A DNA stretch of 64,000 nucleotides from the NCBI RefSeq assembly GCF_001898325.1, contig NZ_MKTR01000014.1, positions 62,001 through 126,000 on the forward strand. Direction: 5' to 3'. Of the stretch, positions 24,399-43,378 are shown piece by piece. How positions within the stretch are numbered: position 1 is the stretch's first letter; each line of letters begins with the position of its first letter. The notes beneath the pieces are model-generated. The model did no database searches, had not been told where the DNA came from, and saw only the letters and a list, made by a program, of their open reading frames with translations. A program made the position numbers and the translations under genes. The stretch comes from Microbacterium sp. 67-17. Lineage in GTDB: Bacteria; Actinomycetota; Actinomycetes; Actinomycetales; Microbacteriaceae.

Positions 24399-26059
24399 CA
24401 GGCGCCCGGGTCCGAGTCTTCGGCGACACGGGTCTGCTCGCTGAGGTTCCCGAAGACCTCAGCCCGCCCGCGGCGTTGCGGGTCGTCATCGCGCTACGTG
24501 AGCGGCTCGCGAAGACGCAGCCGGCGGGTGTCGTGGATCTCGTGCCCGCCGCGCGCACCGTGCTGGTGCGCTTCGCGCCGCGTGAGGTCGCCGCCTCGAT
24601 CGTGCGCGCCTGGATCGAGAAGAACCTCGCCGACGCGCTCGCCGCTGCGGTACTCGACCCATCGCGGCACCCGCCCTCGCCCGGCGATTCGGATGTCGAG
24701 ATCGGCATCCGGTACGACGGGCCTGACCTCGACGAGACCGCAGCTCTCCTCGGCATCCGCCCCGCCGAGCTCGTCTTGACGCACCAGTCGGCTACCTGGA
24801 CCGTCGCGTTCACGGGGTTCGCACCCGGCTTCGGATACCTGGTGAGCGAGGACTGGCCCTTCGACGTGCCCCGCCTCGCATCCCCTCGGACGCGGGTGCC
24901 GGCTGGGTCCGTGGGCCTCGCGGGAACCTTCTCGGGCGCCTACCCGCGATCGACGCCGGGCGGGTGGCGGCTGATCGGGGCCACCTCGGCTCCGCTTTTC
25001 GATCCGGACGCCGCAGCGCCCGCGCTCCTGCGCCCCGGCATGCGCGTCCGGTTTCGCGAGGTCGCTGACCCCCCTGCGGCCCGTACCCCCGCAGGCCGCG
25101 GCAGTTCTGTGCATCAGCTGCGCACCGATGCGCCGCACCCGCACGAAACAGCCGCACCCGCGGTATCGGGGGAGCAGAGGGATGTCGAGACCCGGCCGCT
25201 GCTTCGGGTCGATGCTCCGGGGCTGCTGGCGACGATCCAGGATGCCGGGCGCCGGGGAGCCGGGTCGCTCGGCGTCTCGGTCTCTGGCGCTCTGGATCGC
25301 GCCGCCGTGCGCACAGCCAATCGGCTCGTCGGAAACCCCGAGCACGCGGCGGGCCTCGAGATCACCGCGGGGGGATTCGAAGCCACCGCCGTCGCTGATG
25401 TGTGGATTGCCGTGACCGGCGCGTGGGGAGAGCTCACCATCGACGGAAACGACATCGACCACGGTGCGGCGCACCTGTGGCGGAGCGGAGAGCGTCTGCG
25501 AGTGGGGTGGTTCACGGCCGGCGTTCGCGCGTACCTCGCCCTCCGCGGGGGCATCGAGACCCGGGATGTCCTGGGTTCGGCCGCCACCGACACCCTCGCC
25601 GGCCTCGGGCCCACACCGCTCCGTGTTGCCACCGTGCTATTTGTCGGGGAACCGCCGGTCGACGACGTCCCGGCATCCGATCTCGCCCCCTGGAGTCCAC
25701 CGCCGTCCGAACTGGTCGTTCGCATCGTGGCCGGCCCTCGCGAAGATGCCTTCATCCCGGCATCGCAAAGCGCGTTGTTCGAGGCGACGTGGACGGTGGG
25801 TGCGGCGTCTGACCGGGTCGGCATGCGGCTCGAGGGTCCGTCACTGGAGCGTACGGACCCGGGGGAGCTGCCGAGCGAGGGAATGGTCCCGGGGGCGATC
25901 CAGGTACCACCGTCGGGTTCGCCGACGGTCCTGCTCGCAGACGGTCCGGTGACCGGCGGCTACCCGGTCATCGCCACGGTTCTGGATGCCGATCTCGACC
26001 TGCTCGCCCAGGCGGGGCCGGGTACGACGATCCACTTCCGGCACGCGCCTCAGCGCTGA
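24392..26059 (+). CDS. pxpBC: fused 5-oxoprolinase subunits B and C (KipI-KipA fusion)
   Basis: This 555-residue protein joins two subunits that are separate in Bacillus and Escherichia. Residues 1-230 match PxpB/KipI (FAPGFGYL and GSVGLAG motifs). A linker of about 40 residues rich in Ala, His and Pro follows. Residues from about 268 match PxpC/KipA ([22 protein letters not shown]). It completes the 5-oxoprolinase complex with PxpA. The ATG at 24392 lies just before the pxpA stop; a GTG one codon later is an alternative start. Confidence 0.94.
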   Translation: MVTGARVRVFGDTGLLAEVPEDLSPPAALRVVIALRERLAKTQPAGVVDLVPAARTVLVRFAPREVAASIVRAWIEKNLADALAAAVLDPSRHPPSPGDSDVEIGIRYDGPDLDETAALLGIRPAELVLTHQSATWTVAFTGFAPGFGYLVSEDWPFDVPRLASPRTRVPAGSVGLAGTFSGAYPRSTPGGWRLIGATSAPLFDPDAAAPALLRPGMRVRFREVADPPAARTPAGRGSSVHQLRTDAPHPHETAAPAVSGEQRDVETRPLLRVDAPGLLATIQDAGRRGAGSLGVSVSGALDRAAVRTANRLVGNPEHAAGLEITAGGFEATAVADVWIAVTGAWGELTIDGNDIDHGAAHLWRSGERLRVGWFTAGVRAYLALRGGIETRDVLGSAATDTLAGLGPTPLRVATVLFVGEPPVDDVPASDLAPWSPPPSELVVRIVAGPREDAFIPASQSALFEATWTVGAASDRVGMRLEGPSLERTDPGELPSEGMVPGAIQVPPSGSPTVLLADGPVTGGYPVIATVLDADLDLLAQAGPGTTIHFRHAPQR

Positions 26060-26105
26060 GACCACGGGTTATACCGCACGAATTTGGACTCGTCAAGAAT
26101 CCGGG

Positions 26106-26134
26106 TGGACACGGCGTGCCGGAACGCGTATAGT
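26106..26134 (+). promoter_or_regulatory. rpoBC promoter
   Basis: TGGACA (26106-26111), a 17-base spacer and TATAGT (26129-26134) form a near-consensus housekeeping promoter. The predicted start near 26141 gives a leader of about 155 bases before rpoB. The spacer 26060-26297 between pxpBC and rpoB holds no gene. Confidence 0.8.
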
Positions 26135-26297
26135 TGGTGGTTGCGCTCTTGGATTCCCCCTGCCCTCATATGGTGGTCGGCTGTTGCCTGCGTGTCCCCG
26201 CTTCCGCGGTGCGAGACGCGTGGGTTTTCGGGGAGGACCGAACGCTTCACCTGACGACAAGGATAGTGCCCCGCCCGGGCCCACGGAGGTAATCCCC

Positions 26298-29792
<3,495 letters not shown>

Positions 29793-29838
29793 CCCGGCCA
29801 GGCAACACAGAATTCCGATACAGGAGAACTGAGAACTC

Positions 29839-33711
<3,873 letters not shown>

Positions 33712-33729
33712 CCCACACGTCCTCACGGT

Positions 33730-33767
33730 ACGCAGGGCCTCGGGATTTCCCGGGGCCCTGCGTCGTT
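33730..33767 (+). terminator. rpoBC terminator
   Basis: A 15-bp stem with one G-T wobble (33730-33744 with 33749-33763) and an ATTT loop is followed by a T/C-rich tail reaching about 33779. It lies 18 bases after the rpoC stop. Confidence 0.88.
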
Positions 33768-33775
33768 CCTGTCCT

Positions 33776-34050
33776 TTTCTAGGCCGAGTTGTCCCTCGCG
33801 TCCGGCTCCGCGGCGTGCCCTGCGCGGGGACATGCCCTCGCCGGCTGCGCCGGGTCCCGCCAGACCCGGTGCCAGCCCCGCAGTCCGGATGCCCCGCTGC
33901 GCCTGTGCTCCTGCTTAGGCTCGGAAAACTGACGCGTATCGTCGCTTCGCGCGCGGATGCCGACACATCGCGACAACTTTTCGGGGCCTCGCGGGCGTCC
34001 TGGCCGACTTCCCGGGCATCGGCGTCGTACGGTTGCTGGCGGAGGTCACC
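33776..34050. other. intergenic region without a recognised gene
   Basis: These 275 bases between the rpoBC terminator and the next gene have short open frames on both strands, but none has a ribosome site or a protein-like composition. A possible -10 box, TACGGT (34028-34033), lies near the downstream gene. Nothing else was seen. Confidence 0.5.
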
Positions 34051-34668
34051 ATGGCTCGCGTTCCCGGTCGCGACAACCGCATCGCCATCCCTGCAATCGT
34101 GCTGTCTCTGGCGATTGTCGGGGCGCTCGTGTGGTTCGCCGTGCCCGCTATGCCGCTGGTCATGGCGTGGGCGGGAGGAACCGCGGGAAACGCAGCGACG
34201 ATGCTCGCCGCAACCCCGACACTGCACGCCGTCGTCGCAGACGGACTGGACGTCGCCGAAGCTGACTGCCGCGAGCTGTACCCGACCGACCTCTGGAACG
34301 AACTCACCTGGACGGCGGATGCGATTCTGAGCCAGTCCACGGCTGGACCCACGACAGCGATGACCGACCTCGTCTCGGCGCTGGCGCCGACGGCAACGCG
34401 TACCTGCACCTGGACCGACAGTTCCGGGCAGGCGGTGGTCACAACGTTCGCGACAGTGTCAGCGGATGCCGCCGGGATCGCGGAGGCTTCCCTGCGTGGG
34501 CAGGGGTTCTCCTGCGCGACGGCCGACGGCACACTGGAGTGCTCCTCGACGACGGATGCCGGCAACGAACACCAGTCGGTGCGGGGAGCGCTGTGGGTCG
34601 CGACGGTGTCGAGTGCGTGGTACCCGGACGACTACGACCAACGCATCGCCATCCACCTCTGGCAGTGA
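34051..34668 (+). CDS. membrane-anchored protein of unknown function
   Basis: The 205-residue product starts at ATG 34051, 5 bases after GGAGG. One N-terminal hydrophobic segment (about residues 12-34) follows a basic stretch, so the rest should be outside the cell. The outer part contains four cysteines (in ADCREL, TCTW, SCATAD and ECSST), which could form two disulfides. No family is recognised. It stands alone between the rpoBC terminator and the next unit. Confidence 0.7.
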   Translation: MARVPGRDNRIAIPAIVLSLAIVGALVWFAVPAMPLVMAWAGGTAGNAATMLAATPTLHAVVADGLDVAEADCRELYPTDLWNELTWTADAILSQSTAGPTTAMTDLVSALAPTATRTCTWTDSSGQAVVTTFATVSADAAGIAEASLRGQGFSCATADGTLECSSTTDAGNEHQSVRGALWVATVSSAWYPDDYDQRIAIHLWQ

Positions 34669-34800
34669 TGCCCGCGAGCCCGGGTGCCTCGGGGGCGTCA
34701 CCGAGAATCCATATCGGCGTCCGCACGGCCTCGTTCCGCGGATCTGAACCCGGGTCGGGGTAGTCTGCGAGCCGAGGATCTACCTCGGGAGGAGTTTCGC

Positions 34801-35721
34801 ATGAGTGACGACAAGCCCACGCCCGGCGCGCCCGTGGAGGAACCGGTCGGCGAGCCCGTCGCCGAGGAGCCACCCGTCGACGACGTCGTCGGCAGTGCGC
34901 GCGAGAGTCTTGCTGATGCCGAAGCCGCCGGATCGCCGACGCCAGAGACGGTCGCTCCCGTAGCCGAGCCCGTTGTCGTTGAACCTGTGGTCGTCGAGCC
35001 CGCGGCCGAACCGGCGCGTGTCGAACCCGCCGCAGAGCCTGTCACGGTCGAATCCGCGCCCACCGAGGCAGCAGTGCCCACTGAGGCGTACGAGGCCACT
35101 GTTATCGCCCCCGTGGTGACGGCGAGCGAGCCGACCGGGGGCGCCTTCGGCCCACAGCCGATCTTTGTTCAGGCCCCCGAAGCTCCGCGTCCTCGAGGCA
35201 ACCGCGCAGCCGCGGGCGCAATCGGCCTGCTTGCGGCCCTCTCGTTCGGCGTTCTGTACCTTGCGGTCGGGGTCGGTCTCGGCCTCATCGACGGCTCCGT
35301 CACCGCCAGCAGCATCGGCACGGCGCTGCTGGCTGCGCTGTCGACCTGGGCGCTGTGGGTCCCCGTCGTCGTGTTCTTCATCGCGTTCTGGCTGCTCGGT
35401 GCGATCATCAACCGCGGCCGGTGGGCGGCGTGGGTGATCTTCGGCCTGATCGTCGGGGTTGCGGCCTATGGTGGGCACCTCCTGGGGCAGCTCTTCCAGG
35501 CGCCGTTCTGGAGCCTGACGGCGAAGGAGGGCGCAGAGCTTGTCGAAGGGCAGCTGCTGGCTCCGCTTGCCATCGCTGCGTTCATCATCGGTCGCGAGCT
35601 CACGATCTGGTTCGGCTCCTGGGTGGCCGCCCGGGGCAAGCGCATGACCGAACTCAACGTCGAGGCGCGCCGCGAGTATGAGCGCACTCTCGAGGCTGGT
35701 CCGCAGCTGCACCAGTACTGA
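34801..35721 (+). CDS. membrane protein with acidic Pro/Glu/Val-rich N-terminal tail
   Basis: The 306-residue product starts at ATG 34801 after GGAGGAG. The first 120 residues are low-complexity, rich in Pro, Glu, Val and Ala with repeated PVVVEP and AAEPARVEP-like units, and are probably disordered and cytoplasmic. Four to five transmembrane helices follow (about 137-270), ending in a short basic tail. TAGTCT at 34760-34765 may be its -10 box. No function can be assigned. Confidence 0.75.
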   Translation: MSDDKPTPGAPVEEPVGEPVAEEPPVDDVVGSARESLADAEAAGSPTPETVAPVAEPVVVEPVVVEPAAEPARVEPAAEPVTVESAPTEAAVPTEAYEATVIAPVVTASEPTGGAFGPQPIFVQAPEAPRPRGNRAAAGAIGLLAALSFGVLYLAVGVGLGLIDGSVTASSIGTALLAALSTWALWVPVVVFFIAFWLLGAIINRGRWAAWVIFGLIVGVAAYGGHLLGQLFQAPFWSLTAKEGAELVEGQLLAPLAIAAFIIGRELTIWFGSWVAARGKRMTELNVEARREYERTLEAGPQLHQY

Positions 35722-35768
35722 GACGCAGGGGCACCCTCCATGGCCGCGGCCCGGAGCTTCACTGTGTC

Positions 35769-36227
35769 ATGAGCCGCTCGCGCAGGGCAGCGGCGACGGC
35801 GGCGGGAGTCGTGCTGTTCGCTACGGTGCTGATCGCGGCGTTCGGATTCGTCAGCCTGCTCCTGGACGAGGACGTGATCGTCACGCCGAGTCTCGGGCAG
35901 GTGCCGGGCGTCATCGCGGTCGGGGCCTCGCTCGCGTCGATGGCGCTGACGATCTGGGTGCGGATGCCGGCACCCGGCGTCTGGGGAACGCTGCTGTGGA
36001 GCGGCCTTGCCGCCTTCCTCGGCTACCTTGCGGGGCTGGGCGTGGCATCCGTGTTCGCAACGGCGGATGGCGTCCTTGCGCTGTCGGCCGTCGGACGCGC
36101 TGCAGCCACGTGGCGGGGGCTCGTCGTCATCGCCGCGGCGATCCTGGGAGCGGCGATGGCTCTGGCGATCGCGCGTGGTGCCGGCGAGAACGCGCGGTGG
36201 CCATGGGAGCGGGATGACGATGAGTGA
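35769..36227 (+). CDS. small polytopic membrane protein, unknown function
   Basis: This 152-residue protein has four hydrophobic segments (about 10-30, 46-64, 70-96 and 117-136) and a charged tail ending in DDDE. The basic N-terminus suggests an inside start. No ribosome site is clear. It follows the preceding membrane protein gene after 47 bases and may share its mRNA. No family recognised. Confidence 0.6.
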   Translation: MSRSRRAAATAAGVVLFATVLIAAFGFVSLLLDEDVIVTPSLGQVPGVIAVGASLASMALTIWVRMPAPGVWGTLLWSGLAAFLGYLAGLGVASVFATADGVLALSAVGRAAATWRGLVVIAAAILGAAMALAIARGAGENARWPWERDDDE

Positions 36228-36282
36228 GCGCCTCGACACGCGCGTCCTCTGACGGAGCCGCAGTGCACGAGGGCTCCGGCGC

Positions 36283-36294
36283 TACCGTAGAGGG
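36283..36294 (+). promoter_or_regulatory. -10 box for leaderless gene
   Basis: TACCGT at 36283-36288, then 6 bases, then GTG 36295. Confidence 0.5.
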
Positions 36295-36951
36295 GTGGAG
36301 CGCTCGCTCGAAACGGAAGTGAGCCAGGCCGTCGATGCCTGGCTGCGCTGGCTTCCGCGCTGGGAACCCGCGACGCACCGCGGCCGGGTTGCCCCGTGTC
36401 GGCGGTGCTTCGGGTCGCCCATCCTGTCTGCCGCAGGTCTCGGATCCGATGTGCCGCACGGGGTACAGCACGGCCTGTCGACCCGCATCAAGACGATCGT
36501 CGACCATGCGGTTGCTGACTACACGGCACAGAACCTTCCGATGCTGCAGGCAGAACTCGACCAGCAGGCGGCCCGTAATCGCGCCCGCAGCTATCGCCCG
36601 GCTGAAGGCCTCGAGCCCGAGTTCGAAGGCCTGCCGCTGGATCCCGAACCGGTCCCCGGTGCTCCGTTCCTGTTCACGATCTCGGGTCTTGCCGATGAGG
36701 CAGACGCCGATGTCCCGGCGCTTCCGCCGCTGAGCCCCGAAGCGAAGGCGGCGCTGCGGCAAGAGGTGGGCCTCGCCGACGACTACGCCAACATGATCGG
36801 GCGGGATGTCTGCACGATCCTGCTCCACCACCGCCTGCGCATCCAACAGGGCGTGAGCCAGTATGTCGAACCGCAGATCACGGCGATGCTCGATGACCTC
36901 GCCCGGTCGCTGGACGCCCCCTTCGATCCGCGTGATTCCCTCGGGGAGTGA
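36295..36951 (+). CDS. conserved-looking soluble protein of unknown function
   Basis: This 218-residue protein starts at GTG 36295, 6 bases after a -10 box. It has no signal peptide or membrane segment. The start region is rich in Trp and Arg (AWLRWLPRWEP), followed by APCRRCFGSP, where two cysteines three residues apart might bind metal or form a disulfide. The C-terminal third is helical. I recognise no family. It lies just ahead of the FHA-domain gene. Confidence 0.65.
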   Translation: MERSLETEVSQAVDAWLRWLPRWEPATHRGRVAPCRRCFGSPILSAAGLGSDVPHGVQHGLSTRIKTIVDHAVADYTAQNLPMLQAELDQQAARNRARSYRPAEGLEPEFEGLPLDPEPVPGAPFLFTISGLADEADADVPALPPLSPEAKAALRQEVGLADDYANMIGRDVCTILLHHRLRIQQGVSQYVEPQITAMLDDLARSLDAPFDPRDSLGE

Positions 36952-36995
36952 TGGCTCCGCGCAAACCAGGGGCGTCGCCGCGCAGGGCCGCGCCC

Positions 36996-37008
36996 TAGGG
37001 TGGATGCC
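36996..37008 (+). promoter_or_regulatory. -10 box for leaderless FHA gene
   Basis: TAGGGT at 36996-37001, then the 7-base spacer GGATGCC, then ATG 37009. An in-frame GTG at 37000 overlaps the -10 box and is unlikely. Confidence 0.55.
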
Positions 37009-38430
37009 ATGACCGACGGAACCGCGGTGACTCAGGCGCTGATTCTGTTGATCCCTGTCTCGGCGACAGTGATCGCCCTGTACGTCTGGTGCGCCCTTGC
37101 GCTCAGCGCGGTCTTCGCGAAGTCCGGCGAGCCGCGCTGGAAGGCGTGGGTCCCGTTCGTGAACCTCGCCGCGCTGCTCGTTCTGGGAGGAATCCCTGGA
37201 TGGTGGGTCCTGCTCCTGCTGATCCCAGGCTTCGGCGGTGTTGCCGTCTGGATCCTCGTGATCGTCGCGGCGCATCGCGTTGGACTCTCGTTCGGCTACG
37301 GCGGGGGAATGACGGTGCTGGCTGCTCTGCTGTTCCCCGTGTGGGCGACGGTCATCGGCTTCGGCTCGGCCCGCTGGATCGGACGAGAAGGCCGCCGCCG
37401 CCGTGGCACCGTGCCCGATGCGGCGGTCTTCACGACCTCCGATCCGGCTGGCAGAGCGCCGTCGGAGCCACCGCCACCACCGGCGCCGCCCGCCGTCTCA
37501 CCGTTCGCCCCACCGCCGCTCGAGGCCCCTGCGCCCGGAGCGGACACCGGCTCGCGGTCGCGCGCGAGCGGGTCTCGCGCCGAGGACGGGTGGGACATAC
37601 TCTCCGCATTCACCGAGGCGGAACAGAGTCCCCCGGCACCGATGGCGCCTATCGCACCGCCTGCGTCACCGTCGATCTCCGGGTGGGGAGAAACCGACCA
37701 GCCCGACGAGCCGGCAAGCCCCCCCGAAACCCCCGCTGCCCCCGAGCCGTTCGCGCCTCCGGCGCGTGCTGCGCGACCGGTTGAGACCGGCGCCACGGGC
37801 CTTGCACCATCGGCAGAGCCGATCGATGACGTGACCGACGCCGTCCCCGGCGCACCAGCGCCGGTCTCTGCTGTCAGTGGTCGCTCGTCGTATGACGACG
37901 CCCCCCTGTTCCCCCCGGTCGCGGACGGCGAACACTGGGCCACGGGCCCGGATGCGGAGCCCTTCCCCGAGACCTCAGGTGCGGTCTCGGCGATCGTCGG
38001 CTCCCCGGTGGCGGGATCACCACGAATGGCGCGGTCGGCAGTCTCGGCATCCGCTGATGATGAGGGCGACTTCGACGCGACGCTGTTGGCCCACCGCAAT
38101 CGTCCGCGGTGGTCGCTCGTGACGGCAGCGGGCGACGAGTTCGAGCTGCGCGCGCAGGTCGTCATCCTCGGGCGGCGCCCCTCACCAGATCCTGCTCACT
38201 CGGGCGCGCAGCTCGTTGCGCTCGATGACGTCACCGTCTCCAAGACACATGCTCGTCTGGAATTGCGTGGCGACCAGTGGCATGTCGTCGACCTCGGCTC
38301 AACGAACGGAGTCGTCGTGGTCTCGGTCACGGGAAGCGAGATCGAACTCGCGCCCGGAGGTGAAGCCCCGGCGGGCGAGAGACTGCTGCTCGGCGACCTC
38401 GAATTGCGGCTCGTCCGCGCGTCGCGTTGA
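37009..38430 (+). CDS. membrane protein with C-terminal FHA domain (DUF5684-like N-terminus)
   Basis: The 473-residue product has three to four N-terminal transmembrane helices (about residues 5-120) resembling the DUF5684 family, a long Pro/Ala-rich disordered linker (about 135-360) and a C-terminal FHA domain (about 370-473). The FHA core residues are present: GRRPSP, the SKTHARLE segment and DLGSTNG. FHA domains bind phosphothreonine, so the protein is probably a membrane target or partner of Ser/Thr kinases such as PknA/PknB-type enzymes. No kinase gene is in the window. Confidence 0.85.
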   Translation: MTDGTAVTQALILLIPVSATVIALYVWCALALSAVFAKSGEPRWKAWVPFVNLAALLVLGGIPGWWVLLLLIPGFGGVAVWILVIVAAHRVGLSFGYGGGMTVLAALLFPVWATVIGFGSARWIGREGRRRRGTVPDAAVFTTSDPAGRAPSEPPPPPAPPAVSPFAPPPLEAPAPGADTGSRSRASGSRAEDGWDILSAFTEAEQSPPAPMAPIAPPASPSISGWGETDQPDEPASPPETPAAPEPFAPPARAARPVETGATGLAPSAEPIDDVTDAVPGAPAPVSAVSGRSSYDDAPLFPPVADGEHWATGPDAEPFPETSGAVSAIVGSPVAGSPRMARSAVSASADDEGDFDATLLAHRNRPRWSLVTAAGDEFELRAQVVILGRRPSPDPAHSGAQLVALDDVTVSKTHARLELRGDQWHVVDLGSTNGVVVVSVTGSEIELAPGGEAPAGERLLLGDLELRLVRASR

Positions 38431-38455
38431 CAGAGGGGCCCGCAACGGTCCGCGT

Positions 38456-38485
38456 TTGACCGACCTCCGAAAACCCGCGTATCAT
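38456..38485 (+). promoter_or_regulatory. rpsL-rpsG-fusA promoter
   Basis: TTGACC (38456-38461), an 18-base spacer and TATCAT (38480-38485) give a good housekeeping promoter. The predicted start near 38492 leaves a leader of nearly 200 bases before rpsL. Confidence 0.75.
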
Positions 38486-38491
38486 TGATCG

Positions 38492-38688
38492 GGTGTGCGC
38501 CTGCGCGCCACTTGTGCTGCGCCTCGGTGTGTCGCAAGGCAAGCGGGGTTCGCACATCAGGGAACGGCCTGCGAACAGGCCACCCCCACGGCATATCCAC
38601 CACACGACTCGCGGCAGACTTCTGACGCGCCGGTGGATCTGTGGTGAAACCACGAGCTGTCACCGTGCAGCACAATCAAGGAGAGAAC
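38492..38688 (+). other. rpsL 5' leader with hairpins
   Basis: The long untranslated leader contains a perfect 6-bp hairpin with a CGAA tetraloop (38566-38581) and further short stems near 38640. A GTG 7 bases after the -10 box opens a frame that runs into rpsL in another frame; it looks incidental. The leader may serve autoregulation by a ribosomal protein, but no known fold is recognised. Confidence 0.4.
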
Positions 38689-39057
38689 GTGCCAACCATT
38701 CAGCAGTTGGTTCGAAAGGGGCGGTCGCCGAAGGTCAGCAAGACCAAGGCTCCCGCGCTGAAGTCGAACCCGCAGCAGGCCGGGGTCTGCACCCGCGTCT
38801 ACACCACCACACCCAAGAAGCCGAACTCGGCGATGCGCAAGGTCGCTCGTGTGAAGCTGCGCAACGGCACCGAGGTCACCGCCTACATTCCCGGCGAGGG
38901 GCACAACCTGCAGGAGCACTCGCTCGTGCTGGTGCGCGGCGGCCGTGTGAAGGACCTTCCCGGTGTGCGCTACAAGATCGTCCGTGGCGCCCTGGACACC
39001 CAGGCCGTCAAGAACCGCAAGCAGGCCCGTAGTCGCTACGGCGCGAAGAAGGGCTGA
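38689..39057 (+). CDS. rpsL: 30S ribosomal protein S12
   Basis: The 122-residue S12 starts at GTG 38689, after AAGGAGAG, with [12 protein letters not shown]12 sits at the decoding centre. The streptomycin-resistance positions are wild type, K43 (TTPKKPNSA) and K88 (GGRVKDLPG), so sensitivity is expected. It begins the classical str cluster and is followed 5 bases later by rpsG. Confidence 0.99.
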   Translation: MPTIQQLVRKGRSPKVSKTKAPALKSNPQQAGVCTRVYTTTPKKPNSAMRKVARVKLRNGTEVTAYIPGEGHNLQEHSLVLVRGGRVKDLPGVRYKIVRGALDTQAVKNRKQARSRYGAKKG

Positions 39058-39062
39058 GACAA

Positions 39063-39533
39063 ATGCCTCGTAAGGGTCCCGCCCCCAAGCGTCCCGTCGT
39101 CAACGACCCGGTGTACGGCGCTCCGATCGTCACCCAGCTGGTCAACAAGATCCTCGTCGACGGCAAGAAGTCGCTCGCCGAGTCCATCGTGTACGGCGCC
39201 CTCGAGGGCGTCGAGTCCAAGAACGGTCAGGACGCTGTTGCCACCCTCAAGAAGGCGCTCGACAACGTGCGCCCGACTCTTGAGGTCAAGAGCCGCCGAG
39301 TCGGTGGTTCCACCTACCAGGTTCCCGTCGAAGTCAAGCCGCACCGTGCGAACACCCTCGCGCTGCGCTGGCTCGTCAGCTACGCGAAGGGTCGTCGTGA
39401 GAAGACCATGACCGAGCGCCTGCAGAACGAAATCCTGGATGCCTCGAACGGCCTCGGTGCCGCGGTCAAGCGCCGCGAAGACACCCACAAGATGGCCGAG
39501 TCGAACCGCGCATTCGCCCACTACCGCTGGTAA
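39063..39533 (+). CDS. rpsG: 30S ribosomal protein S7
   Basis: The 156-residue S7 has the normal length and the bacterial start [11 protein letters not shown]. It binds the 3' major domain of 16S rRNA and starts assembly of the 30S head. In other bacteria it is the autoregulator of the str operon. It is separated from fusA by 83 bases that contain a strong hairpin. Confidence 0.99.
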   Translation: MPRKGPAPKRPVVNDPVYGAPIVTQLVNKILVDGKKSLAESIVYGALEGVESKNGQDAVATLKKALDNVRPTLEVKSRRVGGSTYQVPVEVKPHRANTLALRWLVSYAKGRREKTMTERLQNEILDASNGLGAAVKRREDTHKMAESNRAFAHYRW

Positions 39534-39539
39534 TACCCC

Positions 39540-39580
39540 TTCGCCGTTCCCGCAGGCCACAAACCTGCGGGAACGGCGAA
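39540..39580 (+). other. perfect 17-bp hairpin between rpsG and fusA
   Basis: Arms 39540-39556 and 39564-39580 pair without mismatch around a 7-base loop. There is no T-tract after it. It could reduce read-through into fusA, protect the rpsL-rpsG message or be a processing site. Confidence 0.7.
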
Positions 39581-39616
39581 GTCCGCGACATCCCTCACCA
39601 CACGTAAGGACACCCC

Positions 39617-41731
<2,115 letters not shown>

Positions 41732-41892
41732 TCGCTCACGGGTGCCGCACCCGCGGCATCCGGTTCTTCGGGGTTACAACTTCACACCAGAAACACACAC
41801 ACCCTCTCGCCTAGACTGAGAGACATCCCCGTAGAGTGCCGGTCGCAATCCAGCGCCCGGAGCTTCTACATGACCGTCCTGAGGAGGACCCA

Positions 41893-43086
41893 GTGGCTAA
41901 GGCCAAGTTCGAGCGGACCAAGCCGCACGTGAACATCGGAACGATCGGTCACGTTGACCACGGCAAGACGACGCTCACCGCGGCGATCTCGAAGGTGCTC
42001 GCCGACAAGTACCCGTCGGCCACCAACGTGCAGCGTGACTTCGCGTCGATCGACTCGGCTCCCGAGGAGCGTCAGCGCGGTATCACGATCAACATCTCGC
42101 ACGTTGAGTACGAGACCCCCAAGCGTCACTACGCACACGTTGACGCCCCGGGTCACGCCGACTACATCAAGAACATGATCACCGGTGCTGCCCAGATGGA
42201 CGGCGCGATCCTCGTGGTCGCCGCCACCGACGGCCCGATGGCTCAGACCCGTGAGCACGTTCTGCTCGCCAAGCAGGTTGGTGTTCCCTACCTGCTGGTC
42301 GCGCTGAACAAGGCAGACATGGTCGACGACGAGGAGATCCTGGAGCTCGTCGAGCTCGAGGTTCGCGAGCTGCTCTCGAGCCAGGACTTCGATGGCGACA
42401 ACGCCCCCGTCGTTCGCGTCTCGGGCCTGAAGGCTCTCGAGGGCGACGAGAAGTGGACCGAGTCCATCGTCGAGCTCATGAACGCCGTCGACGAGTCGAT
42501 CCCCGACCCGGTGCGTGACAAGGACAAGCCGTTCCTCATGCCCATCGAGGATGTCTTCACGATCACCGGTCGTGGCACCGTCGTCACCGGCCGCGCCGAG
42601 CGTGGCACGCTCGCGATCAACTCCGAGGTCGAGATCGTCGGCATCCGCCCGACGCAGAAGACCACGGTCACCGGTATCGAGATGTTCCACAAGCAGCTCG
42701 ACGAGGCGTGGGCCGGCGAGAACTGTGGTCTGCTTCTTCGCGGCACCAAGCGCGAGGACGTGGAGCGCGGCCAGGTCGTCGTGAAGCCCGGTTCGGTTAC
42801 CCCTCACACCAACTTCGAGGGCACCGCGTACATCCTGTCCAAGGACGAGGGTGGCCGTCACAACCCGTTCTTCACGAACTACCGCCCGCAGTTCTACTTC
42901 CGCACCACCGACGTGACCGGCGTGATCACCCTCCCCGAGGGCACCGAGATGGTCATGCCCGGTGACACCACTGACATGACTGTCGAGCTGATCCAGCCGA
43001 TCGCCATGGAAGAGGGCCTCGGCTTCGCGATCCGTGAGGGTGGCCGCACCGTCGGCGCCGGCACGGTCACGAAGATCCTGAAGTAA
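41893..43086 (+). CDS. tuf: elongation factor Tu
   Basis: The 397-residue EF-Tu starts at GTG 41893 after GAGGAGG. G motifs are GHVDHGKTT (residues 19-27), DAPGHADY and NKAD. It carries aminoacyl-tRNA to the ribosome. The 161-base spacer from fusA holds a possible own -10 box (TAGACT, 41812-41817), so tuf may be transcribed both with fusA and on its own. Confidence 0.99.
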   Translation: MAKAKFERTKPHVNIGTIGHVDHGKTTLTAAISKVLADKYPSATNVQRDFASIDSAPEERQRGITINISHVEYETPKRHYAHVDAPGHADYIKNMITGAAQMDGAILVVAATDGPMAQTREHVLLAKQVGVPYLLVALNKADMVDDEEILELVELEVRELLSSQDFDGDNAPVVRVSGLKALEGDEKWTESIVELMNAVDESIPDPVRDKDKPFLMPIEDVFTITGRGTVVTGRAERGTLAINSEVEIVGIRPTQKTTVTGIEMFHKQLDEAWAGENCGLLLRGTKREDVERGQVVVKPGSVTPHTNFEGTAYILSKDEGGRHNPFFTNYRPQFYFRTTDVTGVITLPEGTEMVMPGDTTDMTVELIQPIAMEEGLGFAIREGGRTVGAGTVTKILK

Positions 43087-43105
43087 TCTTCGGCACCTGT
43101 CGAGA

Positions 43106-43140
43106 GGGGTCGTCCGCGTCGCGCGGGCGGCCCCTTCGTC
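43106..43140 (+). terminator. tuf terminator
   Basis: A 13-bp GC-rich stem with two wobble pairs (from GGGG 43106-43109 to CCCC 43131-43134) and a 3-base loop is followed by TTCGTCGTG. It begins 20 bases after the tuf stop. Confidence 0.75.
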
Positions 43141-43192
43141 GTGTCGGAAACCCCCCGTTTCGGGGATTGTGCGTTGAGAGGGGTCTTTGTTT

Positions 43193-43260
43193 CGAATCGG
43201 TGAACATTGCGTCCCGATTCGCGGCCCCGATTGTGGTATTCACAAAACTGTGGGTAGCCT
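43193..43260 (+). promoter_or_regulatory. inverted repeat and promoter of the surface-protein gene
   Basis: A perfect inverted repeat, CGAATCGG (43193-43200) and CCGATTCG (43214-43221), stands just upstream of a likely promoter, TTGTGG (43231-43236), 18 bases, TAGCCT (43255-43260). The leader before the gene is about 110 bases. The repeat could be an activator or repressor site. Confidence 0.5.
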
Positions 43261-43378
43261 GGGAGCAACTCGGGGAGGACGAGGGCTGTTCCAGGCAGCG
43301 TTGACCTCCGCGCACAACGCCCCCCACGCCGCTGGTCGGCATACACATAACAGACTTTTTCTACGTCGGGGAGACACT

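Noticed and set aside
33776..34050. Short open frames on both strands after the rpoBC terminator
   Set aside because: None has a ribosome site, a -10 box at leaderless distance or a plausible protein composition.
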